Assembly (NCBI GenBank): GCA_964481425.1
Contig: CAYZTM010000017.1
Span: forward strand, 1-64,000
Length of the DNA stretch: 64,000 bases
Reading direction: 5' to 3'
Source: MKUN01 sp964481425
GTDB lineage: Bacteria > Bacteroidota > Bacteroidia > Chitinophagales > Chitinophagaceae
Under the pieces are notes generated by a model. It saw only the letters and a list, made by a program, of their open reading frames with translations, ran no database searches and was not told the origin of the DNA. The position numbers and the translations under genes were made by a program. Of this stretch, positions 1 to 8,123 are shown in pieces. Within the stretch, counting starts at the first letter, position 1, and each line of letters starts with the position of its first letter.

Positions 1-654
1 AGGGCAGATGCATATTCCTATATCCCATTGCCCTCCCCCATAATTCTTTTGCCATTGCATGCTCCCGGATGCACTTAGTTTTACAACCCAACAATCACTA
101 ATGCCATTATTTCCTGAAACATCACCGTCATTTGACGAAGTCGTCCCTGTAACCATATAGCCTCCATCAGCTGTTTGTGTTATCGCCTGCGGCTCATCAT
201 CAGCACTACCCCCCAGGCACTTTTGCCACTGTATACCCCCTGTATCGTCCAGTTTTACCACCCAAAAATCGGCACCGCCATGATTGCCACTAACATCCCC
301 ATCGTTAGATTGCGTACTACCAGCCAGAACATAGCCACCATCAGAAGTTAAGTTAATAATAGCATCGCGGTCAGCACCCGTCCCGCCATAACATTTTTGC
401 CATTCAATATTGCCAGTTTCATCCAATTTCACCACCCATAAGTCTATATCTCCATGAAAGCCTGAAATTTCTCCATCGCTTGATAAAGTATGTCCCGCAA
501 TAATATATCCGCCGTCCAGAGTTTGTCTAACAGTGCTACCCCAATCTGTTTGGCTGCCACCCAGGCATTTTTGCCATTGTATATCAGGAGCATGCTGGGC
601 AAAAAGAGCAGGGCAGCTAAATGTGAGCAGAAGTGTTGTGTATATGCATCTCAT
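1..654 (-). CDS. Secreted 58-residue-repeat protein, N-terminal part (runs off window)
   Basis: The frame is open from an ATG at 654 to the window edge, 218 codons. It begins with a signal peptide (MRCIYTTLLLTFSCPALFAQ) and continues as near-identical 58-residue units, each opening with I(Q/E)WQKC(L/Y)GG, followed by DGGY(I/V/M) and ending WVVKL(D/S). Three full units and the start of a fourth are visible. Repeats of this type occur in large extracellular Bacteroidetes proteins that usually end in a T9SS sorting domain; that end lies outside the window. It is transcribed away from the neighbouring integrative element. The substrate or role is unknown. Confidence 0.85.
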   Translation of the reverse strand, partial: MRCIYTTLLLTFSCPALFAQHAPDIQWQKCLGGSQTDWGSTVRQTLDGGYIIAGHTLSSDGEISGFHGDIDLWVVKLDETGNIEWQKCYGGTGADRDAIINLTSDGGYVLAGSTQSNDGDVSGNHGGADFWVVKLDDTGGIQWQKCLGGSADDEPQAITQTADGGYMVTGTTSSNDGDVSGNNGISDCWVVKLSASGSMQWQKNYGGGQWDIGICICP

Positions 655-817
655 AGTAGTAGAAAAAGTTATATTACCTTAGATAAAGTTAAGTATTGTA
701 TCCGTAAATATTGATAGTTTGGAGATTTGATTGACCGCCCACATTCCAACACAGAACTTTGGGGAAATAAAGACCGGCGATGCTCCGGATATCCGCTTTA
801 TTTAGTCCGCTCGGCCC

Positions 818-904
818 AGTCTCAGACTACGTCGTCACGGAACCCAATCCCTGCTCGGCGTAGACTCTGTCTACGTCGCATCGGTAGCCAATCTCCAGAT
901 TGGC
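818..904. repeat. Cluster of short perfect palindromes
   Basis: Three perfect inverted repeats follow one another: AGTCT-C-AGACT (818-828), CGTAGAC-TCT-GTCTACG (859-875) and GCCAATCT-CC-AGATTGGC (887-904). A fourth, ACTTTC-7 nt-GAAAGT (915-933), overlaps the left att copy. No convincing gene lies in 655-1007, so this spacer holds only these hairpins and the element end. The arrangement resembles dispersed multi-hairpin (REP-like) elements. It could also act as a transcription barrier downstream of mnmE in the uninserted chromosome. Confidence 0.6.
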
Positions 905-912
905 GAACCAGC

Positions 913-930
913 TCACTTTCCGATACAGAA
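913..930 (-). other. Left attachment site of the element
   Basis: Read on the minus strand it is TTCTGTATCGGAAAGTGA, differing from the mnmE terminus (11907-11924) at one position. It is in direct orientation relative to the right copy. It also overlaps a small inverted repeat (915-933), so part of the match could come from the palindrome cluster. The mnmE identity makes an att site the better reading. Confidence 0.75.
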
Positions 931-969
931 AGTAACTTTTCAATACTGACGGGGCTTTCAGCAGATTGG

Positions 970-990
970 GGTACAAATAAGGGACAAAAC
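970..990 (+). promoter_or_regulatory. Possible left arm-type recombinase sites
   Basis: GGTACAA at 970-976 and GGGACAAAAC at 981-990 resemble the AGGTACAA units repeated at the other end of the element (11734-11792). They lie about 40 bp inside the left att copy and are spaced 11 bp apart, as expected for binding on one face of the helix. Function is inferred from similarity and position only. Confidence 0.4.
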
Positions 991-1007
991 CCGTTAATTT
1001 GTCAACT

Positions 1008-1772
1008 ATGGACGTATTAAGGGAGGATTTGCAAAAGTATTTGCCAAACCTATTTGGCCTATTGTATATAGAACCAGATTGGGATAGCCTTAGCCAAAAA
1101 ATCAATAATAAAGGTATTGCGCAAACTGGTTCTTACCTCGATTCACATTTGTATGAACTAATTGCAGGAGCAAAGGTTAATGACCTAAATGCCTTAGTTA
1201 TTTTGGAATATTTTGACATTGTTTTTAGAGAAATTTGTACCCTTCCCGAACATGCTCGTAAGCAATTGAATCAAAAGGCACTTGAAATCCTACGCACCCT
1301 TACCCCTGACTTTAAAAACTATATCGGTGAATTAGCGGTTTTAGACGGGATATTAAAGACAGGTCAATTCAGGCTATTACAAGCTGAAGCATCTCTGGGA
1401 AACGGAAAGTCTGCTGAATACTACATTGAAAATATCGAACAGACGGAAACTTACTATGTGGAGGTAGTTAATATTCACTTGACCGAATCACATGGTAATT
1501 TACGAAAGACACTGCGCCGAAAAATCGTACACAAAATCAACGATAAACGTAAAAAAGTAGATATCGAAATAATTGTAGTTCCCGTTATCTGGGCAAGTCG
1601 TGCTATGCTAAAAAAGCTCCACGATGCTTACAACCAATCCTTCACAATTAAACATGCGTATGAACCCTTTGCATTTAGCGTAGAACCTAATGCTATAACA
1701 GGCGTTGGAGAGCATCGATTTCATAGGATATCAAATCTTTTCAATAAGCTGGAACAAAAAAAGCCGTCCTGA
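1008..1772 (+). CDS. Uncharacterised element-end protein
   Basis: A 254-residue protein starting at ATG 1008; a TTG three codons upstream is a less likely start. It is the only plus-strand gene of the element and lies just inside the left end. It is predicted soluble, with a helical N-terminal half. The central stretch has GEL-x-VLDG, then SAEYYIE and YYVEVVNI, an order faintly like a degenerate PD-(D/E)xK nuclease core, but no clear ExK is present. I do not recognise the family. Its place at the element end is typical of cargo genes. The last bases overlap the terminator of the convergent operon. Confidence 0.7.
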   Translation: MDVLREDLQKYLPNLFGLLYIEPDWDSLSQKINNKGIAQTGSYLDSHLYELIAGAKVNDLNALVILEYFDIVFREICTLPEHARKQLNQKALEILRTLTPDFKNYIGELAVLDGILKTGQFRLLQAEASLGNGKSAEYYIENIEQTETYYVEVVNIHLTESHGNLRKTLRRKIVHKINDKRKKVDIEIIVVPVIWASRAMLKKLHDAYNQSFTIKHAYEPFAFSVEPNAITGVGEHRFHRISNLFNKLEQKKPS

Positions 1773-1784
1773 GAACAGGACAGC
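1756..1784 (-). terminator. Intrinsic terminator of the leftward element operon
   Basis: GCCGTCCTG-AGAA-CAGGACAGC (1763-1784) is a 9-bp stem with one mismatch. On the minus strand it is followed by a T-run (1762-1756). It lies 73 bp past the rep stop and overlaps the last codons of the convergent gene at 1008-1772. Confidence 0.7.
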
Positions 1785-1856
1785 CCCTATAAACCCTATC
1801 ACTATGAAGTTATGAAATTACCAAAGTCCGGCAATTTTTCAAAGCCCAGGCTGTCC

Positions 1857-2927
1857 CTATTCTGCTTCCAAATCAATGTTATTTTCCAAAAGGTTCAATA
1901 GCCCGGCATTGGGAGCATAGGAGGATAATATAAGCTCATTATCAACGTGCAGCCAATCAAAATACTCAGGGTGGTATATCCACTCCCCGATATTCTTTAC
2001 TGCCTTTGTCCCGGCTGGTTCCCGTTTGCTGCCGGCAGGCAGGTTAAAGCCAAAACGTTCAAATATCCTTAGCCCCTTCATAGCCTCCAGTATATTGTCC
2101 AGAGCCGAGGCATAGATATGTGGCTGGGTCTTCATTTTGGCTTTCTTATCCACATCTGGCATGGTGAATATCTTACTGCCGTACTTTATTATTTCTATCA
2201 GGGCAGTATCTAAATTGTAAACAGCTTTTATTTTTTGGCAGTATGGTTGAGACCAAACAATTCCATTCTTTTCTTTCCATAAGGCCAACCACTCCTTTAC
2301 AAGTATCTCAGCCATTTCCTTGTCCTCCACTATCAGGTGAAAGTGTACGTTGTAAGTATATCTCTGGGGGTTGAAATTGCATTCTAAGGACTTTACTCCC
2401 ATAAGCTTCTTCCCGTTCCCCCGCTGGGCTTTCTTTTTGTATTTGCCATGTATCCGGTCAAAGCCTCGCATAAAAGCCTTCATAGTATCCCGTAATATCT
2501 TTTTAGGAACGGCCTTAGCTGTTAGGGTTACAAAATAGGGCTGTTCCCATTGGCTTATCACCGGGTAATACCTGTTTATTATATCAGCTTTGCGGATACT
2601 GCCGCAAATAGTGCAAAACCTGTTCTTACAGTATTTGCCATGCAACCGGCCTTCATGGGTATATACCTTATTTAGGCAGTGATAAGTGTTCCAAAGGGAT
2701 TTTATATTCCCGGTCTTTCCCTTCTTTTCCGCAATCTTAATAAGGGCTAAAACCAAATTCAACGTCAGGAACTTCTTTTTTGCCCTCCCCTTAATTGACT
2801 TATCGCTTATCAGCTCAGACCCTTGCCCGGCAATGATTACAGCGGATTCAGGAAAATATCTTGTCCCGCTTTGTGCTAATGTATCAAGAGAGCTTCCCCC
2901 GGCGGTTTTAGAATGCCTGTTTTTCAT
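1857..2927 (-). CDS. HUH-type rolling-circle replication initiator (Rep)
   Basis: A 356-residue protein with the three motifs of rolling-circle Reps: motif I FVTLT (132-136), motif II HFH (195-197, metal-binding HUH pair) and motif III with a candidate nicking tyrosine in IIKYGSK (Tyr249). Cysteines near 83-108 (including C100, C105 and C108) may bind zinc upstream of motif I. Such enzymes nick one strand at an origin and stay linked to the 5' end, starting replication or mobilisation. It begins 1 nt after the stop of the HTH gene, so the two are translationally linked. In an integrated element, Rep probably acts on the excised circle. The origin is not proven; see the palindrome at 3263. Confidence 0.85.
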   Translation of the reverse strand: MKNRHSKTAGGSSLDTLAQSGTRYFPESAVIIAGQGSELISDKSIKGRAKKKFLTLNLVLALIKIAEKKGKTGNIKSLWNTYHCLNKVYTHEGRLHGKYCKNRFCTICGSIRKADIINRYYPVISQWEQPYFVTLTAKAVPKKILRDTMKAFMRGFDRIHGKYKKKAQRGNGKKLMGVKSLECNFNPQRYTYNVHFHLIVEDKEMAEILVKEWLALWKEKNGIVWSQPYCQKIKAVYNLDTALIEIIKYGSKIFTMPDVDKKAKMKTQPHIYASALDNILEAMKGLRIFERFGFNLPAGSKREPAGTKAVKNIGEWIYHPEYFDWLHVDNELILSSYAPNAGLLNLLENNIDLEAE

Positions 2928-2928
2928 T

Positions 2929-3261
2929 CTATTTCCGCCTTTTGTTTATGTAGCTCTGGGCTTCCGCCTCTATTTCGCTCTTGGTCTTTTTACGCCCTTC
3001 TTTCACCCATTGCAGCAATTCCTGCTTTGAGAAGTACAGCCGCTTCCCTCGCTTGCTTACAGGTATTTCAGAGCGGCTTACCAGTCCGTATATGGTAGGT
3101 ACGGACAGATTTAGCAGTTCTCCCGCTTGCTTTACTGTTAATAGCTGGTCAGTTTCAGGCTGCTCTAAGGGCTGGGCTACCGAAAAATAGGCTTCTAATT
3201 CCTGCCTGAATAGTTGCTTTATCTCCGGGATAGATAGCTGTGTAAATACTACGTTTTCCAT
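2929..3261 (-). CDS. Excisionase-like helix-turn-helix protein
   Basis: A 110-residue protein with an HTH_17/MerR-like fold in its middle: LLTVKQAGELLNLSVPTIYG followed by KRGKRLYFSKQELLQWV. Bacteroidetes mobile elements often carry such small proteins next to Rep or mobilisation genes, acting as recombination directionality factors or as repressors. The C-terminal tail is basic (KKTKS, INKRRK). The stop is 1 nt before rep, and a 7-bp inverted repeat begins 2 nt upstream of the start, consistent with autoregulation (inferred). It is one of two HTH_17 proteins in the element. Confidence 0.8.
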   Translation of the reverse strand: MENVVFTQLSIPEIKQLFRQELEAYFSVAQPLEQPETDQLLTVKQAGELLNLSVPTIYGLVSRSEIPVSKRGKRLYFSKQELLQWVKEGRKKTKSEIEAEAQSYINKRRK

Positions 3262-3262
3262 T

Positions 3263-3282
3263 GTACTGTGTTATTACAGTAC
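3263..3282. promoter_or_regulatory. Operator-like or origin-like inverted repeat before the HTH-rep pair
   Basis: GTACTGT-GTTATT-ACAGTAC is a perfect 7-bp inverted repeat beginning 2 nt upstream of the HTH start. Being so close to the start codon it could be an autoregulatory site of the HTH protein, or the hairpin of a Rep nick site. Sequence alone does not decide. Confidence 0.5.
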
Positions 3283-3301
3283 GAAATTGGAGCATAACTA
3301 A

Positions 3302-3323
3302 GGGGGTGGGTGGGGGTGGTGGG
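3302..3323 (+). other. G-quadruplex-forming motif
   Basis: The plus strand carries four G-runs (3302-3306, 3308-3310, 3312-3316, 3321-3323) separated by loops of 1, 1 and 4 nt, a standard intramolecular G4 pattern. It sits between the 448-residue gene and the HTH-rep pair, 20 bp upstream of the inverted repeat. It is conspicuous in an AT-rich element. Role unknown. Confidence 0.55.
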
Positions 3324-3334
3324 TTACCCTAAAT

Positions 3335-4681
3335 TTACGGTTGGGACTTACTTATTTCATTTGTTATCATTTTGGCTATCTCATTTAGCCCTAAATCTTC
3401 AAAGTACTTCCGGATAAACTGCAAGTCAGCATTCAATGTGCTATTGTCCAAACTAAACGGATTACTGACTTTCTTATATATGGTGGTGTTTTGAATTTTC
3501 TTTGCCCCGGTTTCCTTTCCTGTCAAGAATTGGATAAACCTTGCTTTTACTGTTTTATCTACGTTTTTGACCTTACAATACTCCAATAGATAATGAACTG
3601 CCAACACCTGCCTTGCGGTTGTAAATTCAGCATTATTGACCTCGTCTTTTATTTCCTCAGGCTCTTGTTCCTTTTCTTCGGCAGACTTCTTTATTTGATT
3701 AAATAGATGCTCCGCTATTGCAATACGCCTTTCCCAACTTTCATTATAACTACACCTGCCTTTATTTGAGCACTCCTTTTCTAAATGATATTCGTAAACC
3801 TTCTTACCAAATTCTATCCCTTTCTCAATAGCCTTAACAATGTAGTTTTCGGGAATAGTTTGCAGGAACTTCGCCCAATCGGCCTGCCATGTGTTATACT
3901 CAGTATCCTTATAAAAATGCTGCTTTTCAAAACGCCAAATAATTGCCTTCTGTATAACGTAACGTGGCAAATCTCCAAAGTCAATCTCAATTTTACTCAG
4001 ATACTGACTTTCGGGAAAGTTACCTTCAGTTTTTGAAATCTTTGCCTCCCCCTCTATTCTCTTTACCCAATCCTGCTTACTATTGTCGTTTGCACAAAAT
4101 TCCTTTTCAGGCTTGGGGACATCGGGAAACATACCCAAAAACTCCCGCTCCACAAGCTTCAATATTGTGTCATGTTTTGCATCTAAATTACTTACAGGGT
4201 ATCCGCCAAACCAGTACAATATCATTCCTAACAAGAGATATAGCTGCTCCTCATTTAAGGGAAGGGCTTTTAAGCTCTTAATGAAATCAAAGGGCTTATC
4301 TAAATATCCAGTTAACTCGTCTTTTTGCTTAAACAGTAGATTAAAAAAATCTGTGGGTGTAAATAGGGTAGCATATTCCTTCTCAATAAAATCGTTTGTG
4401 GCAAAAACAGCTTTCTGATTAGGTATATTATCGGCGTTAAAGTACCAATTCAAATCACGGTCATAAGAATTAGAATTATCAGCTTCAACCTCCTCTAGCA
4501 ATTTTTCAGCATCTTTAATAAATGCACCTTTGAAAAGCTGGCCTGTATAGTCAGCCCCGTCCTTATATTTCCATTCGTAATAAAAAGCTATTTGCTTCTT
4601 TATAACATCAATCTTTTCGGGTTTACTTTTCCCAGCTAACTCCTTTTTTAGGTCTTCTATGCTGTATCGCTTTTCATTCAT
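3335..4681 (-). CDS. Uncharacterised protein coupled to the restriction-modification fusion
   Basis: A 448-residue soluble protein. ATG 4681 lies 1 nt after the stop of the upstream methylase gene; an in-frame GTG at 4690 overlaps that gene and is less likely. The N-terminal half is charged and helical. The C-terminal ~100 residues (ARQVLAVHYLLEYC, then FIQFLTGKETGA, ending IRKYFEDLGLNEIAKMI) resemble a C-terminal module recurrent, to my recollection, in uncharacterised proteins of Bacteroidetes mobile elements. Tight coupling suggests it works with the 996-residue enzyme, perhaps as a regulator or specificity partner. No catalytic motif was recognised. Confidence 0.75.
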   Translation of the reverse strand: MNEKRYSIEDLKKELAGKSKPEKIDVIKKQIAFYYEWKYKDGADYTGQLFKGAFIKDAEKLLEEVEADNSNSYDRDLNWYFNADNIPNQKAVFATNDFIEKEYATLFTPTDFFNLLFKQKDELTGYLDKPFDFIKSLKALPLNEEQLYLLLGMILYWFGGYPVSNLDAKHDTILKLVEREFLGMFPDVPKPEKEFCANDNSKQDWVKRIEGEAKISKTEGNFPESQYLSKIEIDFGDLPRYVIQKAIIWRFEKQHFYKDTEYNTWQADWAKFLQTIPENYIVKAIEKGIEFGKKVYEYHLEKECSNKGRCSYNESWERRIAIAEHLFNQIKKSAEEKEQEPEEIKDEVNNAEFTTARQVLAVHYLLEYCKVKNVDKTVKARFIQFLTGKETGAKKIQNTTIYKKVSNPFSLDNSTLNADLQFIRKYFEDLGLNEIAKMITNEISKSQP

Positions 4682-4682
4682 C

Positions 4683-7673
4683 CTATTCACTCATTTCATT
4701 AATAATCTTCATTGTTTCAACGCTTACCATACATACCTTTTTTAGCAGGTCAATAACCTGGGCTTTGTAGTCGGCAAAATGGTAAGTATTGAATTTCTCA
4801 GCTATGGTCGGGTCTTTAGGTTTGCTCTCCTTATACTGGTCAAGTATCCACTCCAAAGCACTTCTATTGCCCAGCTTATAATCCCATGCTTCTTTTGGTA
4901 TCCCCGTAAGGCTGGTATTTTCATCTATGGCTATTGTCCCGGCCTCTTTATCGACCTTCAATTTCGTTTTAGGGCTTTCTACATTGTTTACGGTTACCTC
5001 TTTAAGGTTGTATGGCTTTGCAGTTTCATAGTTAATATGCAAATCCATCAATTCTTTGCCCCATTCTGCCCACTTAAAAAAGTCCTTATAAAATGGTATT
5101 CGGGGGAAATCCCTTTTCAGATTTAAGGCATATTTTTCTCGATACGCTGGGTAATTTAATACGGCGTAGGAATAGTGAAAGATATCTTTCTTTGTAATTG
5201 GCCTGTCCTTTACTCTGTACTTTTTTATGAACTGTTCTAAGCCCCATTCTGTAATATTATCTTTCCTTTTACCGCTTTTATCGTAACGATATAAAGGCAG
5301 ACATTGTGTTTTTTCCAGAAAGTCCAAACTTGGATAAGATGCGACAGCAAGCGATTGAAACGGCTTGCTGGAATTGTTACCAGAGATACATATCGCTTGA
5401 TTTGAACTGGCAAATATTGAATCAGTAAGGCCGTGTTCGTCTATAAAAACCTCCGAATGATAAAGATACGTTGGCGTATATGGCCTATAGTTGAATTTGA
5501 TAATTCGCTTATAACTAAACGGTTCTCGCAATCCTTTTTCATATCGTTGCTTCAAATTTCGCGACCACTTTATCGCTGTATCAAAAGAAGCGGCTTTGCT
5601 ATTCTTATTATAAAAATTAGCAAAAAAACTCATTTTCGATTTTAACGCATCTTCGTTAAAATCAATTACCCATTCATCCCTATTTGTTGAAATTCCAGTT
5701 GAGTAAATCTCAAACACTGCCTTATTACCTTTTCCCTGCTTAACATTTTTATCGGCTAATGGTAATAACTTATCGAAATCTGTATCCGCTATATTTACCC
5801 AATTGTTCTTTTTATCGGGGACAATACGCTCAAAAGAAATGTCTTTTAACGGATTTTCGACAAGCCATTGCAATTTTTGTTCTTTGCGCCAAAAATCATC
5901 CATGCTTATATATCGTATGTCGCAAATTTTATTTTCCTTCTTAGCCTTATGTACTAAGAACATTATTGCCACCCCGGTCTGTATGCCAAATATATTGTGT
6001 GCAGTGCCGCTTATTTTAGGGTTTACTCTTACATCGCTTTTGGTATCTACTATATAGGCATAATCAAAATCGTTCTGAACGCATTTTCTAAAGCCATCAA
6101 AGGTGCGGCTGTCAATAAATGAACGGTTGGTTATGAAAGCTATGATACCATTGTTATCCAGCCTGTCAAAAGCCCAACGGTAAAACCGGGCATACATATC
6201 ATACACTTTGGTTTTCTGGGCAGTGCTGTAATGTATAAAGCTCTCCTTTATCCGCTTGTCTATCTCCGGGTACTCCCTGTTCTTATTGTTCTCATTTTCA
6301 TTAAGCTGGTTGGCATTATACGGTGGGTTGCCTATCACTACCGATATTTTACGCCCGTTCTGCCTTGTAATACGTTTGCTGTTTTCCTCTGTTATCTGCT
6401 CAAATACATTCAGTTGCTTGCCTGCAAAGCCAAAACCCATATTGTCGAGCGTATCCACAAAGCAGAGGTTCTCAAACTCCTTATACTGCCCGGTACGCTG
6501 CTTATAGGTATATTCAATATTCAGGTTCGATATGTAGTAAGGTAATATAGCAACCTCGTTAGCGTGCATTTCCTCCCGGTATTTATACTCCAGCTTTTCC
6601 TTTCGTATATAGTCTATGATATCGCAAATAAAAGTTCCCGTTCCTGTGGCCGGGTCGAGTATTTCCACCCCTTTATCTTCCAATAGCTTGTTGAAATGCT
6701 TGTGCAATAAATAGTCGGTACTCTGTACCATAAAGCGCACCACCTCATTAGGCGTATATACCACCCCCAGCCTGTCGGCTGCCTTCGGGTTATAGCTTTT
6801 GTAAAAGGTTTCATATACCACCTTTAGGAACTTTTGCTTTTCATGGTGGTCTGCTATGCCTGCCGCTGCCGCGTTTATAGCCTGATAGTAATGCTGTATA
6901 GAACTTAATGCTGTCCTGCGTATCTGTCCCGTAAAAAAGGTATGTATCACCTTCTCCAGTTCATGTGCAATATTGTTTTCCCGGTGAAACTGTGTTTCGT
7001 CAAATATGGTATTGAATATATCCTCTGTAAGTATATGCTGTATTATCATTTCCCGCACATCGTCCATTGTTACGTCCGGGTTAATACTATCATGGCATAA
7101 TTTCAGGAACTTCTTTGCAGCCCTTACAAATTCTTTGTTCTCTTTTTCCTGTTCGTCTATTATGCTCCTTATGGTTTCCGTTACTATCGGTATATGCTGC
7201 TTAAAAAGCTCTATAGCTTTGCGGAAATTAGTCACCTCCGGCCTCTCAAAACTTATGAACCTGACAATAAGCTTGTCCAGAGCTTCCACATCTCTCATAG
7301 CTACCCGTAGCACCTCGGCTCCGTTCTGTATCAGTACAGCCGTTTGGCTGTCCTCAAATAGTATATTGTCTTTAGGATATCCCTTGTCAAACTTCTTTTT
7401 TATTTCATCGTCTATTATATCGGCCTCGTCTTTGCTTTCCCAATATCCCCAATCCTGTACCAATGTATCTTTCAGCGTACCGTCCGGGGTTACGTTTTTG
7501 CCATTCGTCCCTTTAATAGTTACCTCCGGCACTATCATAAGCCCTTTGGCTTTGGCATACTCATTTAGCAGGTTGTAAAACGCATTGCGGATAGCGGTTT
7601 CCTTCTTTGTCCCTCCAAAGCGGATTATTTTTTCAACTTCGGCAAGGTATTGTGTTATAGCAAATTGGCTCAT
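4683..7673 (-). CDS. Nuclease-methylase-specificity fusion (type IIG/ISP-like restriction enzyme)
   Basis: A 996-residue single-chain restriction-modification candidate. The N-terminus has a PD-(D/E)xK core: PDG at 63-65 and ESK at 79-81 (GYWESKD). A helical segment leads to an N6-adenine methyltransferase domain with YTPNEVVRFMV (306-316), SAM motif I LDPATGTGTF (339-348) and catalytic NPPY (449-452). The remaining ~450 residues fit a target-recognition domain like that of type ISP enzymes. True type ISP proteins (about 1,500 residues) also have a helicase between nuclease and methylase; none is present here, so a type IIG mode is more likely. It would methylate host sites and cut unmodified DNA. 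Recognition site unknown. Confidence 0.85.
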   Translation of the reverse strand: MSQFAITQYLAEVEKIIRFGGTKKETAIRNAFYNLLNEYAKAKGLMIVPEVTIKGTNGKNVTPDGTLKDTLVQDWGYWESKDEADIIDDEIKKKFDKGYPKDNILFEDSQTAVLIQNGAEVLRVAMRDVEALDKLIVRFISFERPEVTNFRKAIELFKQHIPIVTETIRSIIDEQEKENKEFVRAAKKFLKLCHDSINPDVTMDDVREMIIQHILTEDIFNTIFDETQFHRENNIAHELEKVIHTFFTGQIRRTALSSIQHYYQAINAAAAGIADHHEKQKFLKVVYETFYKSYNPKAADRLGVVYTPNEVVRFMVQSTDYLLHKHFNKLLEDKGVEILDPATGTGTFICDIIDYIRKEKLEYKYREEMHANEVAILPYYISNLNIEYTYKQRTGQYKEFENLCFVDTLDNMGFGFAGKQLNVFEQITEENSKRITRQNGRKISVVIGNPPYNANQLNENENNKNREYPEIDKRIKESFIHYSTAQKTKVYDMYARFYRWAFDRLDNNGIIAFITNRSFIDSRTFDGFRKCVQNDFDYAYIVDTKSDVRVNPKISGTAHNIFGIQTGVAIMFLVHKAKKENKICDIRYISMDDFWRKEQKLQWLVENPLKDISFERIVPDKKNNWVNIADTDFDKLLPLADKNVKQGKGNKAVFEIYSTGISTNRDEWVIDFNEDALKSKMSFFANFYNKNSKAASFDTAIKWSRNLKQRYEKGLREPFSYKRIIKFNYRPYTPTYLYHSEVFIDEHGLTDSIFASSNQAICISGNNSSKPFQSLAVASYPSLDFLEKTQCLPLYRYDKSGKRKDNITEWGLEQFIKKYRVKDRPITKKDIFHYSYAVLNYPAYREKYALNLKRDFPRIPFYKDFFKWAEWGKELMDLHINYETAKPYNLKEVTVNNVESPKTKLKVDKEAGTIAIDENTSLTGIPKEAWDYKLGNRSALEWILDQYKESKPKDPTIAEKFNTYHFADYKAQVIDLLKKVCMVSVETMKIINEMSE

Positions 7674-7681
7674 AAGTGTCT

Positions 7682-8107
7682 TTATTTTGCATTCCCAACC
7701 GGATTATATATCCCAATTAGTACCTGCTCTAAAATCAATGTTTTCCTTTCAATAGATAGTTTTTCTGTTTCGCTTTGGATAAGCTTGTCAACTTTCTCAA
7801 AGTCATAAAATACAGACTTTATTGGCGAAGTTTGCGAAAATAGTAGCTGATGTAAACGGCTATTCCCGGAGGAGGATTTTTGAAACTCCCTTCTAAAACG
7901 TTCCGCATAGTTCCCCCATAATCCACCCGCACAAGTGATACCAACATAAATTATTTCACCGTTTACATGGTGAATGTAAAGCCCGGATTTATTTGCATAT
8001 TCTCCCAATTGGGCTTTCAACCAGCTTTCCTTTTCTCCAGCCACCCCCACAATTATTCCGGCGGAAATAATCTCCTCTTTATCGGGTATACTAACTTTCA
8101 GTTCCAT
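7682..8107 (-). CDS. GIY-YIG nuclease-fold protein
   Basis: A 141-residue protein with the GIY-YIG signature in modified form: SGLYIHH, then IIYVGIT 5 residues on, a downstream arginine in ERFRREF, and a C-terminal glutamate in LILEQVLIGIYNP that would complete the metal site. Small stand-alone GIY-YIG proteins include homing and restriction endonucleases and repair proteins. It lies 8 bp upstream of the methylase gene in the same orientation, so the module may contain a second nuclease. The exact role is unknown. Confidence 0.7.
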   Translation of the reverse strand: MELKVSIPDKEEIISAGIIVGVAGEKESWLKAQLGEYANKSGLYIHHVNGEIIYVGITCAGGLWGNYAERFRREFQKSSSGNSRLHQLLFSQTSPIKSVFYDFEKVDKLIQSETEKLSIERKTLILEQVLIGIYNPVGNAK

Positions 8108-8123
8108 GTATTGTTCGGCCTAA

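Noticed and set aside
4683..7673. Reading as BREX PglX methylase
   Set aside because: A nuclease domain is fused in front of the methylase, and no other BREX gene is present.
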